Shown here: piece after piece, positions 35,721 through 49,300 of the stretch
Layout of the letters: every line of letters begins with the position of its first letter
Position numbering within the stretch: position 1 is the first letter of the stretch
Origin: Xiphydria camelus
Lineage: Eukaryota; Arthropoda; Insecta; Hymenoptera; Xiphydriidae
DNA length: 64,000 nt
Reading direction: 5' to 3'
Assembly: GCA_963678675.1 (NCBI GenBank)
Contig: OY783195.1
Location: forward strand, 31,701,006-31,765,005
Translations under genes and position numbers: made by a program
Notes under the pieces: generated by a model
The model's database searches: none
What the model was told of the DNA's origin: nothing
The model's input: the letters and a program-made list of their open reading frames with translations, nothing else

Positions 35721-38700
35721 ATGTCACCCATCGTTTGGCTCTTCGCGGTTGCTGCGGCCCTCGCGAGCGGTGCTGATGAAGTTCGGAGCGTCTTGCAAGG
35801 CCCCAACGTTTGCATCCGCCAGGAGACGTAAGTCAATGCTCCCCCGAGGAGACGATTTCGCACGAGCGTCCCTGATTTTAATTCGCGTCCACGCGTTACG
35901 CGCCATAGATACACAACGACGGTGAGGATATCGGAGCTGAAGCCTTACCAAACGCGCACCAACACCTGGTGCTTCAGCTTTCCCCCGAGATGCTCCAAGT
36001 ATAAGATCGAATTTAAGCCAGTGTTCAAAACGCAGGTAGGTGCGAAGCACTCCGTCCCTTCGCTAAATCATCCTCGAACGTGGAAAGGGGAGCCTTGCGC
36101 AAATGACGATTGGCATTAACGATAGGAGCCGTCGATCATGAAGTTTTCTCTTAAAAATTCAGACCCTTCTCAAAACTCGACCGGTGGAGGAATGCTGTAG
36201 AGGCTACGCGAAAACTATCACGGATGACCGCTGTGTCCCGGTGTGCTCGGAAGACTGCACTCACGGTACCTGCGTTGCACCCGACAAATGCAAGTGCGAG
36301 TCCGGTTACGGAGGTCCCTCCTGCGACATAAGTGAGACCTCCTTTCTCGATTTTTCCTCTTTCTCTCTCTCACTGGGCCGACATATCCGGACCGATCGAT
36401 CGTCATACGTACACCGACTCCGCAGAATGTCCGCACGGCAAATGGGGCAGAGACTGCAAAAAGGATTGCGAGTGCCAGAATGGCGCGTCCTGCGACCCCT
36501 ACGACGGCAAATGCAGATGTACCAGGGGTTGGACCGGCGACCACTGCGATAAGGAGTGCCCTCCCGATCATTATGGACAAGATTGCGGCGAGCTGTGCCG
36601 CTGTAGAAACGGCGGAAGTTGTCATCATATTTCCGGAGAGTGCCACTGCGCTCCTGGTTACGCGGGACCTCTGTAAGTCCTCGGATTCGGTCGCGAGCGC
36701 GTTGCGATCGATGACAAAAATTATTTCGATGCTCCGCTGCCGCAGGTGCAACGATTCGTGCCCCGCTGGAACCCACGGAGACGAATGCAAGTCCGAATGC
36801 AACTGTCAAAACGGCGGCTCTTGCAAACACACCACCGGAGAATGCCTCTGCACTCCCGGATGGATAGTACGTGATTCACGCTACTGATTATTTTTATCCC
36901 GGTTTTTTTGTCGCACTCTCTCGGACGGTAGATCTAATCGATCTCTCATTGGCAGGGTTCCGTTTGCGCCAATCGATGTCCGGACGGTCGCTGGGGTCAG
37001 AATTGCACGGAAACTTGCGAATGCTACAACGGTGCTAGTTGCGATCACGTAACCGGCAAGTGCCAGTGCAAGGCTGGTTTTTCCGGAGACAGAGTGAGTA
37101 CTCGTTGGACGGGTTTCCGCGCAGCCGGAAAAAACGACTCGATCTCTTCGCCCTTCGTGCTCGATCATGATTGTACCCAATTGCGAGCAGTGTCTCACCG
37201 AGTGTCCGGAGGACAAGTTCGGCGTGGATTGCGCGAGCAACTGTACCTGCCAGAACGGTGCGACCTGTTCGTCGATCGACGGTTCCTGCCTGTGCACTGC
37301 CGGCTGGGATGGTGACCTGTGCAACGAGAGGGTTTGTCCCGACGGTTTCTGGGGTGTCAATTGCTCCAAGGTGGGTGCAAACACCGTTTCGATGATGGCA
37401 CGGTGTTGATATTGCGGTACCTTGTCTCTCCCGAATCTCGTGAGCACGTGTATAGGATCCAGTCTTCCCGATACTAATTTCCCCTACCATCCCTTCAAGG
37501 TCTGCGAGTGCGACAAAGACAACTCGGAGCTCTGCCACCCCTGGACAGGCGAATGCATCTGCAAGCCCGGCTGGGACGGTACCGCGTGCACCAGAACCTG
37601 CCCTCTGTACATGTACGGCAAGGGCTGCCAGAGTCGCTGCAATTGCAAGAACAGCGCGCAGTGTTCGCCGATCAACGGTACCTGCATATGCGCCGCTGGT
37701 TACCGAGGAAAGGATTGCAGCGAACTGTGCCCCAAGAACACCTTCGGTGAAGATTGCGCGCAGAGGTGCATATGCAAGAACGGAGCGACCTGTTCACCCG
37801 AAGACGGACGCTGCAATTGCACCGCGGGTAAGTACTGTTTTCTTCGATTGCTGCGTAGTAATTGTATATTACCGTGTGGAACCGTTGGGCGGTGGAAGGG
37901 ACGATGTAGAATTCGCAGTCGTATCTAGTTTCTGTTATTCTGAAAGAAGAACGAGTCGGGTGAGCAGGTAAGATTCTTGACCTTCGTGTGTGGCTTTTAT
38001 CAGGATGGACCGGACTTTTGTGCGACCGGCCTTGCGCGGATAAATTTTATGGCAAGGAATGTAGCAAGGAGTGCGAGTGTTTCAACAACGCCGCTTGCGA
38101 TCCGCAGAACGGTAAGTGTCCCCGATGCATCCGTCTGTCTCTCCCGTCTATCCGTTCTCTCTCTCTCTCTCTCTCTCCCCTTCTCTCTCTCTCTCTCTAT
38201 AATATAATAATAACTAATCGCCTTCTTCATCTTCTTCTTCTTCGTATTCTTTCTCCTCATCATCGTCTTACTCTTTCTCTTCCTCTTCTTCTCCATCTCT
38301 AACCAATTTGGTGGTAACTCGATGCGAATCGCACGAATTCGGACGCGCGCTTGCACCGTCTCCATTCGATAACATATCCGAGCGATCGCTCGATCCTCCC
38401 GACACCGAAGAGTGTCTCGTATTTCCAAAAGTGCTCGCGTGTCGCTTCGAGCTTTCCGCGTATCGCGCGCGTTGCACACGCACACACACACACATCCACG
38501 TCTTTACTTGCAAAACACGTAGGCACGTGCACATGTGCGGCTGGTTTCACCGGAGAGCTCTGCAAGGACCGTTGCAAGAGGGGATTCTTCGGGCACGAGT
38601 GCGCTCAAGTCTGCGACTGCGAAGACGTGAGCAGCGTCGACTGCGACCCCGTGACAGGACGTTGCATCTGCAAGCCAGACTGGCGAGGTTTGTCGCAAAT

Positions 38701-41285
38701 TCACATCAATCCCCGATCGTTCGCGCGCACGAATTGCATCCCGAATTATTGTGATACGGAGTGAGCCGAACGTGCATAGATTTGATAATTGCCGCTAAAC
38801 AGGAGTTCGTTGCGAGACGCAGTGCGAGGCCGGTCATTACGGGGACGGCTGTGACTCGCGGTGCAGCTGCACTAACGAAAGCTCTTGCGATCCGGAAACC
38901 GGAAGCTGCGTCTGCTCGAGAGGCTGGGAAGGACCGGACTGTTCGCAGCCCTGTAAAGAGGGGTGGTACGGGGTGCGCTGTAGGGAAAAGTGCCCCGAGA
39001 AGATACACGGTAAGACGCGTACCGATGTTACACGCGATTGTCGACACGACAGAGGCACGGGGACGGCTGCGTTTGGACGGATCGAGATTTTTTTCTTTTT
39101 TTATTTCCTTCCCACGTAGCTACAGTCGCGTAGTTTGACGGGAGAACGGTGGAAAGGGCGTAGATGGCTTGTACATTCTTTCGACTTCCTTCACTAACCT
39201 TTCCTCTATGATCACCTAATCGCAACACTCTCTCGTTGATCACGTCTTCGCCGCACGCGAAATCCGGAAAAGAGCAGAGGAAAAATTGATTATACGCGAA
39301 GTTAATATTGCCGGATTGAACGTACGCGGCATAGAGACGTGGTCGCTCGCCTTGCCGATGGAGGAATTCAGCATCGTCGAGCGTAAGTATACGAAATTTC
39401 TATGTGGAATCGTCGAGCTCATTGCAAGAGCTTTTTCGGGCTTTTTATCGTAAGTCTAATTACGTTGAAAGAGGTGGGGCGAAGCAAAGAAATATGTTCC
39501 ACGAGGAAGAAGTTGACGATTTCTCAGCGCAGCGGTCTTCTCTCAGCATCGGCGATACGCGGGAACCACGATTCTTTGCTTTCTCATACCGACTCTCTTC
39601 CTCCGCTCTCGGATCTTCCCTGCGTGATTGCGCTCTTCATTTCGCCATCGTCGAACCGTAGCCACCGTAGCCGCCTTGTAGCCACGCTCGAGTCACACTC
39701 CTTTTTATCGCGCGCATCTTCCTCTCCTCGCAGGTAACATGACGTGTGATCACGTCACCGGAAAAATCGTCTGTCGTCCGGGATATTTGGGCTTGACCTG
39801 TGAGCACCCTTGTCCTATCGGTCGCTACGGCTTGAACTGCGCTAAGGAATGCCACTGCAAGAACGGAGCCGACTGCAATCACGTAACGGGTAAGCTCTTC
39901 GAATATTACGGCGATCGATTTGAAATAGCGAGGAAGCGACTAACGGCGAGGAACCACTGCCCGCAGGTACGTGTCAATGTCTACCAGGCTGGCAGGGTGC
40001 AAATTGCACGACGGCCTGCCCATCCGGTACCTTTGGATTCAATTGCACGCAGCACTGCAAGTGCCAAAACGGAGGTAAATGCCGGTCCAACGACGGCGAG
40101 TGCCGATGCGCGCCAGGTTGGAGTGGTACCAGATGCACAGAGAGTGGGTACTCCTTTAAAGTGACTTTGGCATTAACTTTTGGGAGAGAATCACAATATT
40201 TCTCTGACTTTTTGTCTCTGCTGTCTCGCAGTATGCGCCGAGGGTTATTACGGTGACCACTGCATGCAGCCCTGCGAGTGTAAGAACGATTTCTTTACCT
40301 GTCATCCGATCAAGGGTTGCATCTGCAGGCACGGTTACACTGGTACGGCAGTCTTGCGAACGCCATGCCTCGGGATTTTCGTTTGATTATCAATATGTTT
40401 TTCCTCCAGGCAAAAATTGCGACGAGCAACTATTTGCCGCTCGGGCAGGTGACGTCCAAGACGAGGCTGGTTACGGCAGTGTCATCGCTGGAATCTTTGC
40501 CGCGATTATCGTTATCGCGGTCACTTTGGCAGCTTGGATGTACCACAGAAGACGCGTGGCCAATCTCAAGAAGGAAATTAACCACGTGCAGTACATCGCG
40601 GACCCGGTTTCATCGCCCGGTAAGATCGCCTGCCCTCGGGATTCGCTCGAATCGCGGCTGAAGAAGCTGACTGAAATTTTGTCCTGCATTATTTCAGATC
40701 GAAATCAATTCGACAATCCCGTGTACTCGTATCAAACCTCGACAAAGCCAGACGACGGCACGGCCAGTTTGTTGAATAACGTTCAAATCAAAAATGACCT
40801 CGGCACGAAGAACGTTAACAATGAAAGGGCCAAGCTCGGTTATGGCGCGGATGACGAGGAAGATCTCGCCGGCGGCAATGACAGCTGCAAAGGTTTGCGG
40901 GAGATTCTTCGCAATTTTTACCGCTCGACAAATGTCTCGTTCTCATTTTTGAGCCCTATCCGTCCCGCCTCTTTCAGGTGCAGCGTCTTACGCGGGTCTG
41001 AGATACGACCACGCGGCCTCTCTCAAGAACAAGGACGCCGATCTCGGGAATCCGAACGTGAACGTTTATCACAGCATCGACGAGATGGACGGTAAAAAGT
41101 CGGAGCACCTGTACGACGAGATCAAGCAGAAGAACGCGGAACTGGAGTACGATCATCTCGATTACACGCGACCGTCGAGCTCGTGGAAGCCGCACTATCA
41201 ACGAATGGCCAACGGATTGGGTCCGAAGGACGGCGGTGGTCCCAGTAAACCGAACGACTCCGATCCCGAATTGGGGGGTTCGTAA
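35721..41285 (+). CDS. drpr: Draper: EMI/EGF-repeat engulfment receptor (MEGF10/CED-1 family)
   Basis: A single-pass plasma-membrane receptor for apoptotic and degenerating cells. Seventeen exons: 35721-35827, 35909-36035, 36163-36331, 36426-36672, 36746-36866, 36956-37093, 37191-37370, 37500-37827, 38004-38111, 38523-38687, 38803-39009, 39734-39889, 39967-40143, 40232-40342, 40410-40619, 40698-40892 and 40978-41285. Phases agree throughout and give 1017 residues, near the long fly isoform. Order: signal peptide (residues 1-18), EMI domain with CCRGY (about 26-95), roughly fifteen EGF-like repeats, and a transmembrane helix at about 803-825 (IAGIFAAIIVIAVTLAAW). The cytoplasmic tail has NPVY near 860 for a CED-6 type PTB adaptor, and an ITAM (YDEI, eight residues, YDHL; Tyr961 and Tyr973) for Src-family/Syk-type signalling. 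Several 3' exons share phase 1, which would allow in-frame skipping. The 37191 acceptor is the least certain. Confidence 0.95.
38155..38198. repeat. (TC)n tract in draper intron
   Basis: A pyrimidine-rich run in the intron between 38111 and 38523, followed by further TTC repeats and an AC run near 38477. Confidence 0.85.
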
Positions 41286-42101
41286 ATGCAATAATAGAGC
41301 CGACGCCCGACGCGGAGGGATTTCTGTTCTTCGCATCTGCGCGCGAATGCGAAGAAACGCGCAACAGAGGCGAAGCGAAAATCCCGATTTCTCTTTCGAA
41401 CGAGCGTACGGACAAAACGTTGATTTTATTTCTTCAACTCGTCCTTTCTCTTCTTCCCGTCGACGTATCATCGATCGTTTCGATCCTCCTCCCTCTAACG
41501 ATTTTAAGGACAGCTCTCGAGCTGTATATTCTCATCGAAGTAGCGCATCACTAGGATTTTACTTTTTCGAATACGGATTCATTATCGTCTCTGCCAAACT
41601 ATACCCATTTTTTTTACAATTTTAACGTTCTACGTATGTGTAATGAAGATTATACGTACGAAAGTGCATTTTACTCGTAAGTATTTAAGGCAGATTAATT
41701 AATCGTTTACGTACGAAGGGGCAGAGAGGACAACGAAACAGAGAAAGAAGTATTATTACATTTTCGGAGTAGTCGTCACTGTTTACCTGACGTCACGTGT
41801 CCAGAAACCGATCGCAACTCATGATCGTGGTAGATCGTAGCGTCATCGAAAAGTCTCTCCAACGTCCCTTCTTCGCCAGAAAGAATCGCGCGATGACTCG
41901 CGATCGACACCACGTGTGTACCATTCGTAATGCCGATGCGCGCGCGACTCTCGACCTGTGATAAAAAAAAATGAATTATTGTGAAACGTCTCGCGTCGAA
42001 CGCAACTCGGCGATATATTATGTATGTATGTAGTACGGTATCGACCGTGCCGCTCGCGAAACGCGGCACGATGATCTGTGTAATATATATTTTAGATACG
42101 A

Positions 42102-42107
42102 AATAAA
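42102..42107 (+). terminator. AATAAA polyadenylation signal, probable draper 3' end
   Basis: AATAAA about 820 bases after the draper stop codon. It is the first good signal I found on the plus strand. Confidence 0.4.
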
Positions 42108-42615
42108 GTTAGATATTGTATTTTTCGCGTGAGTTTTCTTTACTATTTTGGAGGGGGAAGGTGGGAGAGGAAAGAACTGGCCGTGAAAATTTTCTCTCAA
42201 GCACGAATACGAAAAAAATTCATTTCTCACGGTCTATCGATGAATATTGAGATCGCGTCGTTACGTCGACTCGAGAGAGAACTCTACTTTTTTTTCTTGT
42301 GGATATTTTCTTCCCTCTATACTTTATACAAACGTCGAGGGAGTTTCTACACGTCCGATGCATGTCTACCTACCTACATAGTATACGTATAATCGGATGA
42401 TCTATATGCTCTACCGACGCGTTCTCCCGTCGCGTCAATGAGGCTCCGGTGTTTCGAAGTCAGCAAAACGCTCCTCTTTTCATTGGTACCGTCTCTCGAG
42501 GAGGGCGAATTGTGCCGATAGACATCAACTCGAGACAAAAAGAGGAAGAAAGAAGAGCGGACGGCACTCGAGATCGGTACTCGTAGATCCGACGGATGTC
42601 CGACCGTGATAAAAT

Positions 42616-42618
<3 letters not shown>

Positions 42619-42649
<31 letters not shown>
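42619..42649. repeat. (AC)n microsatellite
   Basis: About 15 AC dinucleotides. Confidence 0.95.
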
Positions 42650-42651
<2 letters not shown>

Positions 42652-42853
42652 GTATCATCGAATAAATATTACCTGCTCGCGCGACGTTACAGTCGAATTT
42701 GCAGATCGGTTTTCGTCCTCGTTCTTTGGCAGAGATCGCATGGGGGAAGGGATGCGTCTGGAACTCTACGTCTAGACGCCTACGAGCAAACGATTTACTT
42801 TCGAAAAATGACTGTGCGACTCGGAGTCGTGGTTTGATTTTCGAGGGTTCGTA

Positions 42854-42937
42854 CAGTTGAATCTCCACTAACGAAACTGCTGGATGGCGAATGGCAGATT
42901 TATTTAAGGGGGGGTGTAGTTAGTGGAGGTCCGACTG
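42854..42937. mobile_element. Short Tigger/pogo-like inverted repeat
   Basis: The left end, CAGTTGAATCTCCACTAAC, pairs with the right end, whose reverse complement is CAGTCGGACCTCCACTAAC. CAGT tips followed by a CTCCACTAAC-type sequence are typical of pogo/Tigger terminal repeats. The 84-base element has no room for a transposase. It contains a TTTATT at 42899, which reads as AATAAA on the minus strand and could serve the tolloid transcript. Confidence 0.55.
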
Positions 42938-43388
42938 TGAGTTCCAGCGAACGAAGAGTTCGAAACCTCTTCGCGAGCCCCTCCCGACGCGTCGGTGTGC
43001 TTTTCGAAAAATTAGCTGACGCGCGCGACTGAAATCTACATACCTTTACGCACTCTAAGTTCGCTTTCCGAGAGGGCACTAGAGTTCGCAGCGAGTATCG
43101 CCTTATACGCTCTATCTACGAGTACGTTACATGGCACGTTCAGAAGGCCCGGCGACCGTTCGGCGCCGGACCACGATCGGTCGACTCGGAGTTCCGATCG
43201 GGTCGTGGATATCTAGGCGCTGCACTGTTTCGCTTAACGTTTAAGTTTCTAATAGAAATGTCGATCGACGAAGACGGAACTGCGAGTTTCCTGCTCCGAG
43301 ACGATTTCGAGTTTCCGCGCACGCAACTCTTCCGCAACGTGGAGGTTCTTGCGAGGCTGGAGGGTCTCTGATACCTGCCGCCGACCGA

Positions 43389-46300
43389 TCAAAGATTCTC
43401 GTTGTCGTCGTCATCGTCATCGTCGTCGTACCCACCACCGCCGCTGATCTCCTCGCTCTCCTGCCGTTCGACGGCGACGAACGCGGCCAAAAATCCACGG
43501 TTCGATATCGTTTCGTCCGTTCTGAATGTAATCAGTAGCGCCTCGTTCAACGAGATTATGTCAGTGGTGTTCTGAAAGGGCAATTTCCCGAAAATTTCGT
43601 GATCGCGGACAAATTTGAGTTCTACAAATGCGGCGTGTCATTCAATGAGGGTCGCTCACCGAATTCCCGCAGAACCGTCCATAGGAGGGGCTGGATGCGT
43701 CCAAGCCGGAGTAAATTTCGACGAAGTCGTAGCTGCAATCGTCTTCGTCCTCCAGCTGGAAAGAGAGGAAGGACAGGTGGACGTTCTTACCGATCGGTGC
43801 TTCGATGGCCCAGTCGCAGTCGGTTCCGTGATCGTAATTCTGGGTGCCGTACTTGGCGTGCGAATAGAGATGCTTCACCCTGTCGGTCGCCATAAGATGA
43901 CCACCGCACGCTGGAATAGGTACCTCGATTTTAAAGGAGGTCCGACTACCGGAACGTATCGACTTCACACCAAGGACTCACCGGTCGTGTGAAGAGCCCT
44001 GAAACCCTTCCTCTGCACGGAAGCATCGCTCTTGAAGACCATGTACATTTGATTTCCCGTGGCGAGGATGGGGTGAGGCAGTTTGCTGCCGCAAAATCTG
44101 CCGAGAGTGTGACTATCCGGGGAGTCGCCGTCGTAGATCGCTATGTGGTCGTAGGTGCACTCCTGATGGGGTTCCATCTCGAACTCCTTGAACATCTGCA
44201 CGATACGCGACCGGATAAGGACGGATCGGCTCTTGTCCTTCCTCCCGCTCCCCCTTCCCGATAGAAGCGCGAACGCGACGCGCTCCCTTTCAAACACTAA
44301 CCAGCTTTATGCGATGCCCAGGAGTGGTGGTAAAGTGCCACACGCAGTCCTTATTTCCGGGATAGTATTCCGGGTAGTTTGGCGACGTTATGGTACCGTG
44401 GGGAGCGGTAATTTCGTTCTTACAACCGCCTTCCTTACAGTTATGACCGTTCTCGTGAAGGGTGAAGCCGTTGTGGCAGGAGCACTGATAAGAACCGAGG
44501 GTGTTTCGACACTCGTGTTGACAACCGCCATTGTTGTTGGCGCACTCGTCCATATCGGTGAAGAAGACGGCCGCGAAACCGGTCTTTTGTACGCTGTAAT
44601 ATCGCCGATGACGACGGAGGCTCTTAACGGAAATATTCTCGTTTACCGTCCGCGAGGCAATCGAGATCGTCGAGCGAGAGAGCTCACCTGTTATCCGACG
44701 TGAACACTATCTTCATAGAGTTACCCTCGGAAGTGATGAGATGTGGGAGTCTCGAGCCGCAAAAAATACCGTGCTTTCGAAGGATATCGTCGCCGAGCTT
44801 ACTGGCCACCTCTACCGAATCGTATTCGCACTCTTGCTGATAAATATTGTTGCCCTCGAGATCGAAATGCGTGAAGTTAAGAGTGATGCGATACTGCGGC
44901 GGTGCTATGATCTCCCAGACGCAGTGTTTGTTGCCGGGGTAAGTTTCGGGGAAGGAGGGGCTCGTGATGGTGCCGTTGGCGACGTCGAAGATGCCGCCGC
45001 AGGCGTCTGGAAGTTGGAAAGTTATATCGTGGCGTAAATGAAATTTAACGTCCGATGAGTCGCGGGGGGGAGAAGCGCCGATGGGAAGTTTTCCAGGGGG
45101 ATTTCGTCCCATGATTTCAGCCTAAAGGGACCGCCTCGTCAGACGAACCATCTTCATCGAATAAAGATAGATACTTCTATTTTTCTCTTATAAAATTGGA
45201 TTTTTCTCATCGCCAGTGATACGTATTGCGATCCGACCGTGGAACACTGACCTTCGCAATGCTTTCCATCCGAGTGTAACTCGAAACCAGTTTTACAGGA
45301 GCACTCGTATCCGCCGAGAGTGTTGATGCAATCGTGCTCGCATCCGTGATCGATGAGCGCGCACTCGTCGAATTCTACAATGCGTTACAAAAGATTCGAC
45401 ATCGATGCGACTGTTTATTAAAAATATCATTTAAACACCAACCTTTCATGAAGGTCGCGGAAAACCCGGCCTTTTGAACGGATCCGTCGCTAACGAATTT
45501 GACCAGGAGCCTGTTGCCCGTGGACCTTATATCGGGAGGTACTTTGTATCCGCAATATACACCGATCAACGGCGAATCCGGAGCATGGCCGTCTCTCACC
45601 TCCACGTAATCGTAAACGCAATTGTCGTGGTTCTCGATCTCAAACGATTGAAACTTCAGGGCCACCTGATAGTCCGGAGGTACGGTGAGCTTCCAAACGC
45701 ATTCCTTGCTCGACTGATATTCTTCGGGATAATTCGGTGACTCGAGATGGCCGATACCGTCTTGCTCCAATTCCCCACCGCACACGGCTTCGTAATTAGC
45801 GCTGAATCCACGATGACCGCTCTGTCGACTCGAGGTCATGTAGATCACCAGCATTCGGCTACCGGTCGAAACGACCGGATCGTGAATTTTTCCGCTTCCG
45901 CAGAAGCGCCCTGAGGGGGAGAAGCGTTTTACACGTCGACCTTGGCGGCTGTCCATTAAACGTGGATAAAACGTGGAAGTAGGTAATCGTATGCACTTCG
46001 AATAGTCGAGGAGATTCGAATAAAATATCAGATGAAGGAAGATAAGAAGACGCGTTGATCGACTATCGAGTCCTTCTCACCCAAAACTTGACTCTTGTGC
46101 CAGTATCCGTCTCGAATCTCAAGATAATCGCTGCGGCAGAAGTTACTCTTGAAGATATCCAGTGAAGTGATGTTGAGGACAATGCGTTCACCGTGAGTAG
46201 CGGTAATCCTCCACTCGCAGCGTTCGCCCTCGAATTGCGGGGAAATATTCTGATAGGTCGGAGAGCCGAAGCTTCCGCTGTTTTCCTGAAAGGTTCTGCC

Positions 46301-49300
46301 ACATCCTGTAAAGGGTAATCAAGAATATGCGACTTACTGTCGGTTTGCATCTTCGTGGTACTTTCGAAAAAAAAGATACCACCCACTGGAGCATTTATAA
46401 AGCAGATTGGTTTGGGCGATGTCCCCTTCGCTCAGTCGAATTCTCTGACCGATTTCCGGTCGCTTTTTGCCGTAAGACTCCATGGGGAGAATTGTATCGA
46501 GATAGGTGCCTTTCGAGAATGTATTTTTGGCGTAATGCATGATCGAATCGTAATCGTACTGCAGACCCAGAGAGTCGACCTCTTCCTCCGTGAGTTTGTT
46601 AAAGTTGTACTCCTGACCTGAGAAAGATTCATCGATCTCGCAATTTCTCGTCGAAGCAATAGCCTGCGCGTGATCGTCCAACGCGATACAGGTAAATGTC
46701 ATTTGAAATAGACTCACCGTTCATGATATTATCGCGTATGATCTGCACATGTTTGTCCCTATCGGGCCGTGTGTGTTCGTGCCAGAAACCCACAACGTGT
46801 CCCAATTCGTGCACGACTATACCGAATTTGTCACAATTTTTCCCGATGCTGATGGCCTGCGGTCCGTTACCCCTCTTTCCGACGAAGGAGCAGCATCTGA
46901 AATCGCGGCAGGTCAAACAAGGATCCCGTCGAATGAATGTCGATGACGCGTGAATTTTTCAGTACCCGCAAGGTCTCTCCGTAAAGACGATGTAATTTGG
47001 ATGCTCCTTGGCCACCCTCTCGACAAATTTAACGCAAGTGAAATTCTCCCAGTGTCTCATGGCCTGCTTGAAGAGGGCCTTGTGCGCCCCGGAAAAATTC
47101 CCGTCGATTTCGTACGGAATGACGCCGTGGTCCCAGACGCGTTCCTTCCGGGCAGTCGCTGCTCTTCTTCCTCTTCCGCCGCGGAAGGAGAGCCTCGAAG
47201 TGCCCGGACTGTTGACCACGTACTTTGGTTTGTGTCGATTGTAGAATTCGATCGAGCGCAATCGGCGATCGTGCAACGATACCACTTCGTCGGACGAGTC
47301 TTTCGCATCGTTCGTTCGTCGACGCCGACGCTTTCGCTTCTCTTCTCTATGGGAACAAATCGAAACGAGATGAGTTGCTCGAAATTCATATTTTTATTTA
47401 TAGGCGATGAATGCTTATAATTTCGTATGAATGAAAAAAATATTTCAGAAGGAACACGAGTCGATCTACTTTTATTTTATTTGCCGATTTTTCCCCATTG
47501 TACGTATACGAAGGTTAAGGGTATCCTCGCTACTTTGCAAGATAATGACCAGTTAGAAACACGTTGTTACGCATTTAATGCGTAACCTTTAACGATGAAG
47601 GGTTTACTCGGTTTATGATTTTAGGGAGAGGGAGAGGGAGAGGGAGAGGGAGAGGGAAATAACTAAGGCCACGTAGAACGGACGGGGATGCTGATCGATG
47701 GATATAATATGTACATAGATATGCCTCTGGAAGCCTACGTAATAATAGTCAATGGGGTGAACAGACTGTAAGGCATTTAATGCGAAATCTCGAACGGTGT
47801 GTAATTTTCTCGGTTTACGGTTTTAAAATGAAAGAAAGAGAGAAAGAGGATTAAGTACCACTTTAATATTTTCGCAAAAATCAAAATCTCTGCAATTCAA
47901 CTCTCGGCCATCCCCTATCCGATGTATATTCTCATGCTGATATCGAAGAGCACCGATTTATTGATGAAATCTCAAAAGAACACCGAGATATCGTTAATTC
48001 TATGGGGAAAAAATACATAATTTTCCCGTAAATAAAATCGGCGATATCTCATTATATCTTTCCTTCAAAATAACGACCTAATAACCTTGCTTTTCGTAGT
48101 CAGTGCAAAATAATAGGTACATAAGATGAGGTGGTCGAACGATTGAATTCAGAGATTTGAATTTTTGGACAAATGTCAAGGGAAAGTATACGTGCGCATC
48201 AAAATTTGTCCAAGAAGTTGCATCACGATCGTTTGCAAGAGTAGACGGGTTACGTATTCGTTAACTATCTCCATATGGATCATCGGATCAAGGGATTAAT
48301 CGGAGGGAAGCGGAGAGAACGACATAGCGAATCTCTCTGCAGACTCCCCCTGGTGCAAAGCTCCACCCCATGCGTTCCGCGTGCATCGCAGCGCTTTGGT
48401 TTATTAGTACCTACTAATTACTGCGAGTTGCGGAGGCCGTAACGAATAATTAACGCGCTTGGGGAGTCCACGCCGAATAAGGGTTCGTTCACACGAAGGA
48501 CTCGATGACGTCGGGTCGATCGAGAGATCCACCCTGCGCGTGCAGCATCGATATTAAACGTTTAATATCGATCTAGATTCGCTTAATAAAAATCACGCAT
48601 CGCAACTTCATCTACCGCGCGGCATGCGTATGGACGCGTATAGAGATTCGAATCTCCTTTGTACGCGCTGCACGGTAGATGCACATCTAGGTTCGCGTCG
48701 TGAGCCCCGCGCGCGAGATCAGCCGGTGATTGGACGCGGCGGTAAGATAGTTCGCGATGCGAGGAGAGAGTAAAAGATTTATGGAAGGAGAGAAAAAGAA
48801 GAAGAAAGGAGGCCCTCTCGATAAATCAGTGCCCGATGTAAGGGGATGACGCGCGGGGCGGTCCTCGTCCCGAGTGAATAGCGCTTAAGCGCGATGAGAA
48901 TGGTCCCCGATGTCGGAGAGAATAACGCATCAGAGCCGCGTTACGCGTATTCCATATTGTATGCAGGTATACGAGCAAGAAGCGCACGACGGCGAAGCGC
49001 GTCAGGCGTAGTACCGAAGCGATACCGACAGGTTATTGGCAGCTGTTCGAGTATGGAAGATGCGCGCTGGTCCGGGATCCCGGTATCCGATACCGGGATA
49101 GTGATCGAGTATTTACGACGACTGCAGTGGCCGGTGCAGTCGACGCATCGAAGTGGTGCGAGGGGCAGTTCGCGATCCTCTCCGTGTTGAGAGAGGAGGG
49201 CGTGCCACGTCGAGCGGGAAAACCCAGGGAAAAGGTATATCGTGAAACTGATAGAAAAATTTATTTGAGATGAATAGGAATTTATTCGCATCGAAAAAAA

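Larger units (their letters stand above)
41286..43388. other. Convergent interval between draper and tolloid 3' ends
   Basis: It is expected to hold the two 3' UTRs. It contains a CA microsatellite and a Tigger-like inverted repeat (described separately). No further gene is visible. Confidence 0.55.

Noticed and set aside
44188..44703. Plus-strand frames of 80-170 codons opposite the CUB/EGF exons
   Set aside because: They are antisense shadows of the tolloid exons, which have clear domain content on the minus strand.
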